DNA of 64,000 nt from HGM04593 sp045657945 (GTDB lineage Bacteria > Bacteroidota > Bacteroidia > Bacteroidales > Bacteroidaceae). Made by a program: the position numbers and the translations under genes. The stretch is taken from NCBI GenBank assembly GCA_045657945.1, contig JAZOUB010000015.1, forward strand, positions 223,068 to 287,067, given 5' to 3'. Shown here piece by piece: positions 9,649-17,888 of this stretch. The notes beneath the pieces are model-generated. The model was not told the origin of the DNA. It saw nothing but the letters and a program-made list of their open reading frames with translations, and ran no database searches. How positions within the stretch are numbered: position 1 is the stretch's first letter; the number at the start of each line of letters is the position of its first letter.

Positions 9649-9689
9649 TTATTTATAATTAAATTGATATTTTTAAGTAAAAAAATAGT

Positions 9690-9697
9690 TATCTTCG
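9690..9697 (+). promoter_or_regulatory. Probable -7 box (TATCTTCG) of dapB
   Basis: The octamer, in the context GTTATCTTCGC, is the same as that upstream of the Crp/Fnr gene at 7759. An ATTG lies 23 nt further upstream as a weak -33 candidate. It gives a leader of about 15 nt to the ATG at 9719. Confidence 0.45.
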
Positions 9698-9718
9698 CGC
9701 TCATAAAATTTGAATAAA

Positions 9719-10474
9719 ATGAAAATAGCACTTATCGGATATGGAAAGATGGGCAAGACTATTGAGAAGATTGCCCTTGAGAGAGGCCATGAAATTGTTT
9801 CAATAATTGATGTTGATAATCACGATGATATTCACGGTGCTGCATTTGCAAGCGCAGATGTTGCCATTGAATTTACAGCTCCGCATGTTGCTTATGGCAA
9901 TTGTATTGATGCCATGAATGCCGGTGTGAAGGTTGTGAGCGGCAGTACCGGCTGGTTTCAGCAGAATGAGGTCGAAATGCGCGAGAAGTGTGAGAAAGAG
10001 GGAAAGACACTTTTCTGGTCAAGCAATTTCAGTCTTGGCGTGGCAATCTTTTCGGCAGTAAACAATTATCTGGCAAAGATTATGAACCGTTTCCCGGTTT
10101 ATGATGTGGAGATGGTTGAGACCCATCACATTCACAAACTTGATGCTCCAAGCGGTACGGCCATTACACTTGCCGAGGGTATATTGAAGAATATTGACCG
10201 TAAGGCGAGTTGGGTAATGGGCGACTTGACCAATCCTGACGGTTCGGTTACTGAAGGTGCTGCTCCAAAGGAGAATGAACTGAAGATTGATGCTATCCGT
10301 CGCGATGAGGTTCCCGGTATCCATACCGTTACATACGATTCGCCGGCCGATACTATCACTATTACACACGATGCTCACAACCGCAGCGGTTTTGCCTTGG
10401 GCGCGGTACTCGCAGCCGAATATACCCATGAGCATAGCGGTATGCTGGGCATGAAGGATTTGTTCAATTTCTAA
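9719..10474 (+). CDS. dapB: 4-hydroxy-tetrahydrodipicolinate reductase
   Basis: NAD(P)H-dependent reductase of lysine and meso-diaminopimelate synthesis, supplying peptidoglycan precursor in the cytoplasm. The 251-residue protein starts MKIALIGYGKMGKT with the dinucleotide-binding glycine loop (7-12). VETHHIHKLDAPSGTA (134-148) contains the substrate-binding HH pair, the catalytic lysine (140) and the GT that grips the substrate. A TTG 9 nt upstream would add MNK but the ATG is the better start. It is followed after 10 nt by lepB and then by WbqC, so the three are probably one operon. Confidence 0.97.
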   Translation: MKIALIGYGKMGKTIEKIALERGHEIVSIIDVDNHDDIHGAAFASADVAIEFTAPHVAYGNCIDAMNAGVKVVSGSTGWFQQNEVEMREKCEKEGKTLFWSSNFSLGVAIFSAVNNYLAKIMNRFPVYDVEMVETHHIHKLDAPSGTAITLAEGILKNIDRKASWVMGDLTNPDGSVTEGAAPKENELKIDAIRRDEVPGIHTVTYDSPADTITITHDAHNRSGFALGAVLAAEYTHEHSGMLGMKDLFNF

Positions 10475-10484
10475 ATTCCGGCTG

Positions 10485-11933
10485 ATGTTAGAATATAAAT
10501 TCAAGATTCGTGACAAGGAGATACGTGTAAGGACAGACCGTAGGTCGCTCATCAGGATGAGTGTGATTCTGTCTCTTTATCTGCTTTTCCTCATTTGGGT
10601 GAAAAGTTGGTTGGGTCTGCTTGTCGTTCCGTTTATAGTGGATAATTATACAACTCATCTTGTACCCTGGAAATGGTGGAAAAAGTGGGAGAACAAGACG
10701 CATCGCAAAATAATGAGTTGGGTAGATGCTATTGTCTTTGCACTGGTCGCTGTCTATTTTGTTCATCTCTACCTGTTCCAGAACTATGTGATACCTACAT
10801 CGTCGCTTGAGAAGACTCTCCTTGTGGGCGACTATCTGTTTGTGAGCAAGGTGAACTATGGCCCGCGTAAACCGCAGACTCCACTCAGTATGCCACTTAC
10901 ACAGCACACGATGCCGGTTTTGGGTTGCAAGAGTTATATTGATGCCATTCAGTGGGATTATGAGCGCGTCGCAGGATTCGAGGATGTTGAGCGTGGCGAC
11001 ATTGTCGTCTTCAACTATCCGGCAGGTGATATTGCAACAACCAATCCGACTGTTACTGATTTCCATGCGTATTGTTATGGTATTGGTATGGATTTGATGG
11101 GAATGAATGGCGCTTTGCCGGCAGAACCGACCCGTGAGGAGTATGAGAAGATTTACAGAAAAGGTTATAACTATATAAAGTCGAATTCCGGAGAGTTTGG
11201 CGAAATTGTATATCGCCCCGTTGACCGTCGCGAGAATTATGTAAAGCGTTGCATTGGCTTGCCGGGTGACAGCCTTGAGATTATAGACAAACAGGTGTAT
11301 ATCAATGGAAAGATTACACCATTGCCCAAGAATGCCCAGTTCAATTATAATGTGCAGTTGAAACGTAAGATGTCCGAGGAACTTCGTTGTAAACTTGGGA
11401 TAAGTCAGGAGGATCTTGCCTCGCTATATGCTTATGGTCAGTTGCCCCTCACTGAGGAAAACTATCAGAAACTGAAGGCTAATACTGCTTTGGTCAAGAG
11501 TATAAGCATTGTGGATAACAACACTACGCAAGGCATATATCCTTTAAATGGCAACACCGGGTGGAGCAACGACAATTATGGACCGATATGGATACCAAAG
11601 AAGGGCGCGAGCGTTGGATTGACACTTGACAATCTGGCTATATACGAGCGTCCCATTGTAGCCTACGAAGGTAACAAACTAGAGGTCAAGAATGGCAATA
11701 TATATATCAATGGTAAGGTTGCGGACAGTTACACATTCAAGATGGATTATTATTGGATGATGGGTGACAACCGTCACAATAGTGCCGACTCGCGCAGTTG
11801 GGGCTTTGTGCCCGAGGATCACATTGTGGGTAAGGCGTTGTTTGTGTGGCTGTCGCTTGACAAGGACCGTGGCTGGTTCGATGGAAAAATTCGTTGGAAC
11901 CGCATGTTTCGTGGTGTAGGTTCATTTGATTGA
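10485..11933 (+). CDS. lepB: Signal peptidase I, Bacteroidetes long form
   Basis: Inner-membrane serine protease that removes signal peptides from exported proteins. The 482-residue sequence has two membrane helices near the N-terminus (about 25-55 and 80-100). The catalytic box is IPTSSLEKTLLVGD (103-116) with nucleophile Ser107; the general-base lysine lies in YVKRCIGLPGD (Lys254), and MMGDNRHNSADSR closes the active site. The Ser-Lys distance (147 residues) is much longer than in the E. coli enzyme (about 55), because of an insertion between 125 and 240. It sits between dapB and WbqC. Confidence 0.95.
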   Translation: MLEYKFKIRDKEIRVRTDRRSLIRMSVILSLYLLFLIWVKSWLGLLVVPFIVDNYTTHLVPWKWWKKWENKTHRKIMSWVDAIVFALVAVYFVHLYLFQNYVIPTSSLEKTLLVGDYLFVSKVNYGPRKPQTPLSMPLTQHTMPVLGCKSYIDAIQWDYERVAGFEDVERGDIVVFNYPAGDIATTNPTVTDFHAYCYGIGMDLMGMNGALPAEPTREEYEKIYRKGYNYIKSNSGEFGEIVYRPVDRRENYVKRCIGLPGDSLEIIDKQVYINGKITPLPKNAQFNYNVQLKRKMSEELRCKLGISQEDLASLYAYGQLPLTEENYQKLKANTALVKSISIVDNNTTQGIYPLNGNTGWSNDNYGPIWIPKKGASVGLTLDNLAIYERPIVAYEGNKLEVKNGNIYINGKVADSYTFKMDYYWMMGDNRHNSADSRSWGFVPEDHIVGKALFVWLSLDKDRGWFDGKIRWNRMFRGVGSFD

Positions 11934-11940
11934 AAGAATA

Positions 11941-12567
11941 ATGAAAATAATAACTCACCCGTTATATCTTGCAGCCGTGCCTCTCTATGCACGGCTGTAT
12001 GCATCTGAATCAATGGTGATTGATGATGTCGCGCCATTTGTGAAGCAGACATTCCGCAACCGTGCTGTGATTGCAACCGAGAATGGGGCGCAGTCCCTGA
12101 CAATTCCTGTTGTGCATGATGGCGGCAAGGTTGCGATGAGAGATGTGCGTATAAGCGAGCATGGCAACTGGCGGCATCAGCACTGGAATGCCATAGTGAG
12201 TGCTTATCGCAAGAGTCCGTTCTTTGATTATTATGCCGATGACTTCGCGCATTTCTATGAAGAGCGCGATGGCTTCCTTATGGATTTCAACCTGCGCCTG
12301 CATGGGGTTGTGAGCGAGTTGCTTGGCCTTGAAAGAAAGGTCGGGTTCCTGTCTGATGAGGCTTTTGATGCATCCGGCGCCGTCGATTTGCGACGCATTG
12401 CCGAGCCCAAGGCTCTGGAGACAGTCAATGGTGTGGTGTTGCAACCCTACTATCAGGTGTTTGCGCAGCGTAATGGTTTCATCCCTTCCCTGAGTGTTCT
12501 TGACCTGCTTTTCAACATGGGTCCCGAGGGTCTTGTCGTGTTGCGTGATAGTGTCTGCCCAAAGTGA
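11941..12567 (+). CDS. WbqC-family protein
   Basis: A 208-residue soluble protein starting MKIITHPLYLAAVPLYARL, the usual opening of WbqC-like proteins (PF08889) in Bacteroidetes, where members are found in O-antigen clusters or beside lepB. The family is proposed to be involved in sugar or amino-sugar modification but its reaction is not settled. The frame is open 15 nt further upstream to a TTG that overlaps lepB; the ATG just after a purine-rich GAAAGAATA is preferred. It starts 7 nt after the lepB stop. Confidence 0.8.
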   Translation: MKIITHPLYLAAVPLYARLYASESMVIDDVAPFVKQTFRNRAVIATENGAQSLTIPVVHDGGKVAMRDVRISEHGNWRHQHWNAIVSAYRKSPFFDYYADDFAHFYEERDGFLMDFNLRLHGVVSELLGLERKVGFLSDEAFDASGAVDLRRIAEPKALETVNGVVLQPYYQVFAQRNGFIPSLSVLDLLFNMGPEGLVVLRDSVCPK

Positions 12568-12608
12568 ATTCCGGCAGATAAAAAATCTCGAAAAATAGTC
12601 CAACTTAT

Positions 12609-12639
12609 TTTGAACTCCAGGCCTCATGCATTATCTTTG
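12609..12639 (+). promoter_or_regulatory. metF promoter (TTTG-N19-TATCTTTG)
   Basis: A complete Bacteroidetes sigma-AB type promoter: -33 TTTG at 12609-12612, exactly 19 nt, then -7 TATCTTTG at 12632-12639. Transcription would start near 12646, which lies downstream of the first in-frame ATG (12626) and so fixes the metF start at 12689. Confidence 0.75.
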
Positions 12640-12688
12640 TATTTGTGATAAAAGGGCTTATAGTGTCCCTGTGAAAAAGAAAAATGAG

Positions 12689-13642
12689 ATGCGAGTAATA
12701 GACTATATAAACTCTTCTTTAAAGACTGCTTTTTCGTTCGAGGTACTGCCGCCGCTTAAAGGAACCGGAACCGGTAGGCTTTTCGGGAATATCGACCGTC
12801 TTATGGAGTTTAATCCAGGTTATATCAATATAACCACACACCATAGCGAGCCGGTTTATCAAAACCTTGGTGATGGTACATACAGGCTTGGCTCGATACG
12901 TCGCCGCCCGGGAACAGTGGCTGTGGCATCTGCAATCCATAAACGCTACGGTGTTCCTGTTGTGCCGCACATTTTGTGCAATGGATATACGCTTGAGGAT
13001 ACGGAGTACGCGCTCATAGACTTGCAACTCTCGGGTATAACCGATATTCTTGTTTTGCAGGGCGACAAATGCAAGGGTGACACAAACTGCGCGCCTGCAA
13101 AGTGTGGCAACAAGCATGCGATAGACTTGCAGCGCCAGGTAAACCGTTACAATGAGGGTTTCTTTGTTGACGGAACAGCAATGAAGGAGAAGGGTGTGCC
13201 GTTCTCATACGGTGTGGCGTGTTATCCCGAGAAACATGAGGAGGCTCCCAATATGGAGTTTGACCTTGCTGTCTTGAAGCAGAAGGCCGATGAGGGTGCT
13301 GCGTATGCCGTGACACAGATGTTCTTTGACAACAGCAAGTATTTTGCTTTTGTGGAGCGCGCAAGGGCTATGGGAATTGACATTCCGATTATTCCGGGTA
13401 TAAAACCTATACACCGACTCTCGCAGATGAACATTCTGCCAAAGACATTCCGTGTTGACTTGCCGGCAGAGTTGGTGGCTGAACTTGTGAAATGCAAGGA
13501 TGATGCCGCTGTTGCACAGGTCGGCCGTGAATGGGGCATACAGCAATGCCGTGAGCTCAAGGAACACGGGGTGCCGAGCATACATTTCTACACCCTCAAT
13601 GCCTTTGACAGTATTTATGAAATAGCAAAAGCGATATACTGA
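12689..13642 (+). CDS. metF: Methylenetetrahydrofolate reductase
   Basis: FAD-dependent enzyme reducing 5,10-methylene-THF to 5-methyl-THF for methionine synthesis. The 317-residue protein begins MRVIDYINSSLKTAFSFEVLPP, with the N-terminal strand ending in the FE(V/F)xPP motif of MTHFRs. YINITTHHSEP, HILCNGYTLEDTEY and ILVLQGDKCKGD form the barrel core, and YPEKHEEAPNMEFDLAVLKQK is the segment that contacts FAD and folate. The start is chosen from the promoter position. The TGA stop overlaps the ATG of holB (TGATG), indicating coupling. Confidence 0.94.
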   Translation: MRVIDYINSSLKTAFSFEVLPPLKGTGTGRLFGNIDRLMEFNPGYINITTHHSEPVYQNLGDGTYRLGSIRRRPGTVAVASAIHKRYGVPVVPHILCNGYTLEDTEYALIDLQLSGITDILVLQGDKCKGDTNCAPAKCGNKHAIDLQRQVNRYNEGFFVDGTAMKEKGVPFSYGVACYPEKHEEAPNMEFDLAVLKQKADEGAAYAVTQMFFDNSKYFAFVERARAMGIDIPIIPGIKPIHRLSQMNILPKTFRVDLPAELVAELVKCKDDAAVAQVGREWGIQQCRELKEHGVPSIHFYTLNAFDSIYEIAKAIY

Positions 13643-14775
13643 TGGGAGTTTTCTTTAAAGACATAATAGGACAGAGCGCTGTAATAGAGAGGTTGCGTCG
13701 CAGTGTCGATGAGAACAAGCTCGCGCATGCCCTGCTCATCACCGGTCCGCAAGGAAACGGCAAACTTCCAATTGCCGTTGCGCTTGCAAACTATCTGCTT
13801 TGCGGCAGTGGTGGCGGTGATGCCTGTGGCATCTGTCCTGCATGTGTCAAGCTGGGCAAGTATATCCATAGTGATTTGCATTTTGTCTTTCCTGTAAAGA
13901 AAAAAAGCAGTGGCAATGATAAGCCTGTGAGCGACGATTATATTGTAGAGTGGCGCGAACAGCTATTGAAGAACCCCTATTTCAGTTATGACGATTGGTT
14001 GGCAAAGCTTAATATCGACAACCAACAACCGATGATATATGAGCGTGAGAGCGGTGAGATACTGCACAAACTCTCGATGCAGTCGCGCGAGGGCGGTTGG
14101 AAAGTGGTAATTATATGGTTGCCCGAGAAAATGAGGGAGGATGGTTCCAACAAACTGCTCAAGATTATTGAAGAACCACCTCACAAGACACTCTTCCTGC
14201 TTGTATCGGAGGAACCGGACAAGATAATTTCAACAATCCTTAGTCGTACTCAGAGGATAGATGTTCCGCGCATTGCCATGAGCGATGTTGAGAATGCTCT
14301 TGTTGTTCGTTACGGTTTATCATTGAATGATGCCAAGGTGGTGGCACAGCAGAGTGGCGGCAACTGGGAAAAGGCCGAGGAGATGCTGTCGGTCAGCGAG
14401 GAGAAGGCTTTGTATCTTGACCTTTTCATGCAGCTTATGCGTGTGGCATACGCGCGTAACATACGCGACATGAAAGCGTGGAGCGAACAGGTGGCTGCGT
14501 TGGGACGTGAGCGACAGAAACGTCTGCTTGACTATTGCCAGCGTATGATACGCGAGAACTTTATCATGAACTTCAAGGAGGATGAGATGATTTATATGTC
14601 GCAGGCCGAGCGTAACTTCTCGGTGCGTTTTTCGCCTTTTGTGAATGAACGCAACATCTTCGGCATTATGGATGAATTGTCCGAGGCTCAGAGGCACATA
14701 GAACAGAATGTTAATGCAAAAATGGTCTTCTTTGATATGTCATTGAGGATGATTGTTTGGATAAAAAATAGATAA
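13642..14775 (+). CDS. holB: DNA polymerase III subunit delta' / clamp-loader ATPase-like
   Basis: 377 residues with the AAA+ clamp-loader layout: FFKDIIGQSAVIERLRRSV at the N-terminus, a P-loop GPQGNGKLP (33-41), a zinc module (CGSGGGDACGICPACVKLG, four Cys) and the sensor region EEPPHKTLFLLVSE plus TILSRTQR (SRC-like). The P-loop ends GK-Leu instead of GK-Thr/Ser, as expected for delta', which is a non-hydrolysing member of the loader. It helps load the sliding clamp at replication forks. It overlaps metF by 1 nt and is followed immediately by ricT (TAAATG), so the order metF-holB-ricT-gldH is one operon. Confidence 0.87.
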   Translation: MGVFFKDIIGQSAVIERLRRSVDENKLAHALLITGPQGNGKLPIAVALANYLLCGSGGGDACGICPACVKLGKYIHSDLHFVFPVKKKSSGNDKPVSDDYIVEWREQLLKNPYFSYDDWLAKLNIDNQQPMIYERESGEILHKLSMQSREGGWKVVIIWLPEKMREDGSNKLLKIIEEPPHKTLFLLVSEEPDKIISTILSRTQRIDVPRIAMSDVENALVVRYGLSLNDAKVVAQQSGGNWEKAEEMLSVSEEKALYLDLFMQLMRVAYARNIRDMKAWSEQVAALGRERQKRLLDYCQRMIRENFIMNFKEDEMIYMSQAERNFSVRFSPFVNERNIFGIMDELSEAQRHIEQNVNAKMVFFDMSLRMIVWIKNR

Positions 14776-15945
14776 ATGGATAAAAAATATAAAGAGAATA
14801 ACGGTTGTGCCGGCATCTGCTGCAAAGGTTGTGGCAAGATGGATGCACCGTTGAATACTTTTGATTGGCTTGCAGATGTGCCGGGTAACAAAGAGTTTAC
14901 CGACATTGTGGAGGTGCAGTTCAAGAATACCCGTAAAGGCTATTACCGTAATAGTAATAATATCCCTTTGCAGAAGGGTGATGTGGTGGCTGTCGAGGCC
15001 AGCCCCGGACATGACATTGGCAAGGTTACCATGACCGGTCGTCTTGTGTTGCTGCAGTTGAAGAAGACACGCCTTACACCCGAGAGTGAGTTCAAACGTA
15101 TATACCGCAAGGCGCGTCCTGTGGATATGGAGAAGTTCGAGGAGGCAAAGGCACGTGAACATGATACAATGATCCGTTCGCGTCAGATTGCGAAGGATCT
15201 TGAACTTGACATGAAGATTGGTGATGTGGAGTATCAGGGCGATGGTCTCAAGGCAATTTTCTATTATATTGCCGACAACCGTGTCGATTTCCGCCAGTTA
15301 ATAAAGGTACTTGCCGATGTATTCAAGGTGAAGATTGAGATGAAACAGATTGGTGCGCGACAGGAGGCCGGTCGCATTGGTGGTATCGGTCCATGTGGCA
15401 GGGAGTTGTGTTGTGCGACGTTTACAACCAACTTTGTCTCTGTCTCAACATCGGCAGCGCGTTTCCAGGATGTGTCGCTCAATCCACAGAAACTTGCAGG
15501 TCAGTGCGCAAAGCTCAAATGCTGTCTCAACTACGAGGTCGATGCTTATGTAGAGGCTTCAAAGAGATTGCCGCAACGTGATATTGAGCTTGAGACCAAG
15601 GATGGAACCTACTATTTCTTCAAGTGTGACATCATGCGTGGTGAGGTAACTTATTCAACCGATAAGCACATCCCTGCAAATCTTGTTACAATAAGCGGAC
15701 GTCGTGCATTTGCAGTCATTGAGATGAACAAGCGTGGTGAGCGTCCCGAATCGCTTAATAATGAGGGTGTCCAGGAACATAAACGTCCTGTCGATTTGCT
15801 TGAGCAGGAGAATATCAACCGCTTCGACTCTGTCCAGCGTGGCAGCAAGAAACGTCGTAAGGGTGGTGGTAACCGCCACGATGACCGTCGCGATGGCAGA
15901 AAAGGCAATCCAAAGAGAGAGAAGGGTGGCAATTCCGAGAATTAA
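14776..15945 (+). CDS. ricT: PSP1-domain protein, RicT-like Fe-S regulatory subunit
   Basis: A 389-residue PSP1 protein. A Cys-rich N-terminus (CAGICCKGCGK, 11-21) is followed by the PSP1 core and the hallmark GPCGRELCC and CAKLKCCLNYE clusters. In Bacillus, RicT with RicA and RicF forms an Fe-S complex that directs RNase Y maturation of mRNAs; no partner genes lie here, so the role in Bacteroidetes is inferred. The last 50 residues are basic and low in complexity (KKRRKGGGNRHDD and similar), suggesting nucleic-acid binding. The 3' end overlaps the gldH start in another frame. Confidence 0.88.
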   Translation: MDKKYKENNGCAGICCKGCGKMDAPLNTFDWLADVPGNKEFTDIVEVQFKNTRKGYYRNSNNIPLQKGDVVAVEASPGHDIGKVTMTGRLVLLQLKKTRLTPESEFKRIYRKARPVDMEKFEEAKAREHDTMIRSRQIAKDLELDMKIGDVEYQGDGLKAIFYYIADNRVDFRQLIKVLADVFKVKIEMKQIGARQEAGRIGGIGPCGRELCCATFTTNFVSVSTSAARFQDVSLNPQKLAGQCAKLKCCLNYEVDAYVEASKRLPQRDIELETKDGTYYFFKCDIMRGEVTYSTDKHIPANLVTISGRRAFAVIEMNKRGERPESLNNEGVQEHKRPVDLLEQENINRFDSVQRGSKKRRKGGGNRHDDRRDGRKGNPKREKGGNSEN

Positions 15946-16405
15946 AAACCTGCTGTTGCTGGCGGCAATGGTGTTGCTCTCCTGTGACGGGACGGTGTAT
16001 CACAGTTTCAAGGAGGTTGACAGCCGGTCGTGGTCGCCCTGTGACACGCTCTCATTCGTGTATGAGGGCTCTGATAGACATGGAGGTGAAAATGCCATGA
16101 ACCTCTCTGCCCAAGTGCGCTACAATGCCGATTATAAATACAAGAATCTGCTTATGCGTGTAGAGACAATGAATATGACCGACAGCGCCTTGCTGTCGGT
16201 CGATACATTGTGTTGCCGCATATATGACGATAACGGTCGTCGTTTGGGAAGTACAGCCGGCACGCTCTATCAGAGCGGTAGTGCCGAAGTCTTTGTGAAT
16301 GCTTCATCCGACGATGCTCTGTTACTCCGTCTTTCTCATATCATGGCCGACAGCGCGCTCTTGGGTGTATGCGATGTCGGGGTTAAATTGAGTGTGGGGG
16401 AATGA
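15926..16405 (+). CDS. gldH: Gliding-motility lipoprotein GldH
   Basis: 159 residues from a GTG at 15926: a short basic n-region (IPRIKN), a hydrophobic stretch (LLLLAAMVLLS) and a lipobox cysteine (LLSC-DG), then a soluble domain starting TVYHSFKEVDS. This is the GldH pattern, a lipoprotein required for gliding in Flavobacterium and widely kept in non-gliding Bacteroidales with unknown function. It begins inside the 3' end of ricT, overlapping by 20 nt. An in-frame ATG at 15893 would add 11 residues before the signal peptide and cannot be excluded. It converges on rodA 16 nt away. Confidence 0.82.
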   Translation: MAIPRIKNLLLLAAMVLLSCDGTVYHSFKEVDSRSWSPCDTLSFVYEGSDRHGGENAMNLSAQVRYNADYKYKNLLMRVETMNMTDSALLSVDTLCCRIYDDNGRRLGSTAGTLYQSGSAEVFVNASSDDALLLRLSHIMADSALLGVCDVGVKLSVGE

Positions 16406-16421
16406 TGAAAGATGCGTGATG

Positions 16422-17888
16422 TCAGCGTTTCATCTCTCTCTCGGCATCTATTCTCAGGAAAACCGATAGCAGGATTGTAAATCCCAGGAATGATGAACCT
16501 CCATAACTGAAGAATGGCAGGGGAATGCCAATTACGGGGGTCATGCCAAGCACCATGCCAAGGTTGATGGTGAAGTGAAGGAAGAATATCGATGCTATTG
16601 CATAGCCGTAGGCTCTGCCGAATCGATCGTTCTGCCGTTCGGCAAGGTGTATTATCCTTAATATGAATGCCACGAACATTATCATCACAAATGCAGAACC
16701 AGCAAATCCCTGCTCCTCGCCTATTGTGCAGAAAATGAAGTCTGTATCCTGCTCGGGTACGAAGTCGAGTTTTGTGTGCTTGCCGTTGAGGAATCCTTTG
16801 CCGAACATTCCTCCCGAGCCTATGGCTATCTTTGAGTGGTGTACATTCCATCCCACGCCGTTAGGGTCGTCCTTCAGACCAAAAAGAACCTCTATCCTGG
16901 CTTTCTGGTGTGGTTGCATTACATGCTGCATTATGTAGTTGCATGAGTAGTTGAATGCTATGGCTCCCACGATGTACAATGCAACCCAAAGGTTACGTTT
17001 TTCCTTGCGTAGTCTTGTCTGGAGCAACAGATAGATGACATTGAACAGCAATAGTGCATACTGTACGACCATGATGTCGAACTCTATTATATATACGGCT
17101 GTCCAGTATGACAGCAGAGTGCCGGCAAGGTTTATAATTAGCAGTACCAGAAACGTCTTGTCATGCTTGCACCAGAATTTTACGACAGCAATCGAAATTA
17201 TCTGTATAATGACTGTCGGAGTGTATTGGCCTATGTTTACCGGTAGCCCGGACATTGTCTCAGAGCCATATTTTACCCCGACGACAAAGTATATTATGGC
17301 ACTTACAGCTGTCAATAGAAATATACCGGTCATGCCTTCGCGGTAGAGTACAAGGAACAGTGCAAGATAAACCAGTGCGCTGCCGGTTTCTCTTTGTGCG
17401 AGAATGATGAGCATGGGGATTATGATGATGCTGACGCATCTCAGGAAGTCCTTATTGTTGCTTATCTTGAACTCCCTGCGTCCTATGTAAGTTGCCAGCA
17501 TGAGTGCTGTGGCGGACTTCATGAATTCGGCAGGCTGTATGCTGAACGGGCCGGCAGAAATCCATGACTTCGAGCCCTTTATGTCTGTCGCGATGAATAT
17601 GGTGAGTACACCCAGTGCAAGCGTGGCTGCATAGAATATAAATGCAAGGTTACGGTAGGTGTGTTTTGGTATGCACATGAGGAAAATGCCGGTGAAAAGC
17701 GATATGCCCATCCACATCGCCTGTTTTCCGCTACGCTCTCCCTGGTTAAGGAATTCCATGAGGCTTGAATCTGGGTTGCTGTGGGTTGCACCACATATTG
17801 CCAGCCAACCCATTGTGGCAAGCGCTGCGAACAGTATGATTGTCCACCAGTCCAGCCGTTGCAGTATGTTACCTCTCCTTCTGTCCAT
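16422..17888 (-). CDS. rodA: Rod-shape-determining SEDS glycosyltransferase RodA
   Basis: Multi-pass inner-membrane peptidoglycan polymerase of the elongasome. The 488-residue sequence carries SEDS landmarks: GSKSWISAGPFSIQPAEFMK (the conserved W-x-x-x-G-x-x-x-Q-P-x-E segment), EQDTDFIFCTIGEEQGF, and a C-terminal GMTPVIGIPLPFFSYGGSS. It overlaps the upstream PBP2 gene by 20 nt, the usual arrangement for a polymerase-transpeptidase pair, and is the last gene of the purH-mreBCD-mrdA-rodA run. It is longer than E. coli RodA (370), with extra hydrophobic sequence between about 180 and 300. Confidence 0.96.
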   Translation of the reverse strand: MDRRRGNILQRLDWWTIILFAALATMGWLAICGATHSNPDSSLMEFLNQGERSGKQAMWMGISLFTGIFLMCIPKHTYRNLAFIFYAATLALGVLTIFIATDIKGSKSWISAGPFSIQPAEFMKSATALMLATYIGRREFKISNNKDFLRCVSIIIIPMLIILAQRETGSALVYLALFLVLYREGMTGIFLLTAVSAIIYFVVGVKYGSETMSGLPVNIGQYTPTVIIQIISIAVVKFWCKHDKTFLVLLIINLAGTLLSYWTAVYIIEFDIMVVQYALLLFNVIYLLLQTRLRKEKRNLWVALYIVGAIAFNYSCNYIMQHVMQPHQKARIEVLFGLKDDPNGVGWNVHHSKIAIGSGGMFGKGFLNGKHTKLDFVPEQDTDFIFCTIGEEQGFAGSAFVMIMFVAFILRIIHLAERQNDRFGRAYGYAIASIFFLHFTINLGMVLGMTPVIGIPLPFFSYGGSSFLGFTILLSVFLRIDAEREMKR

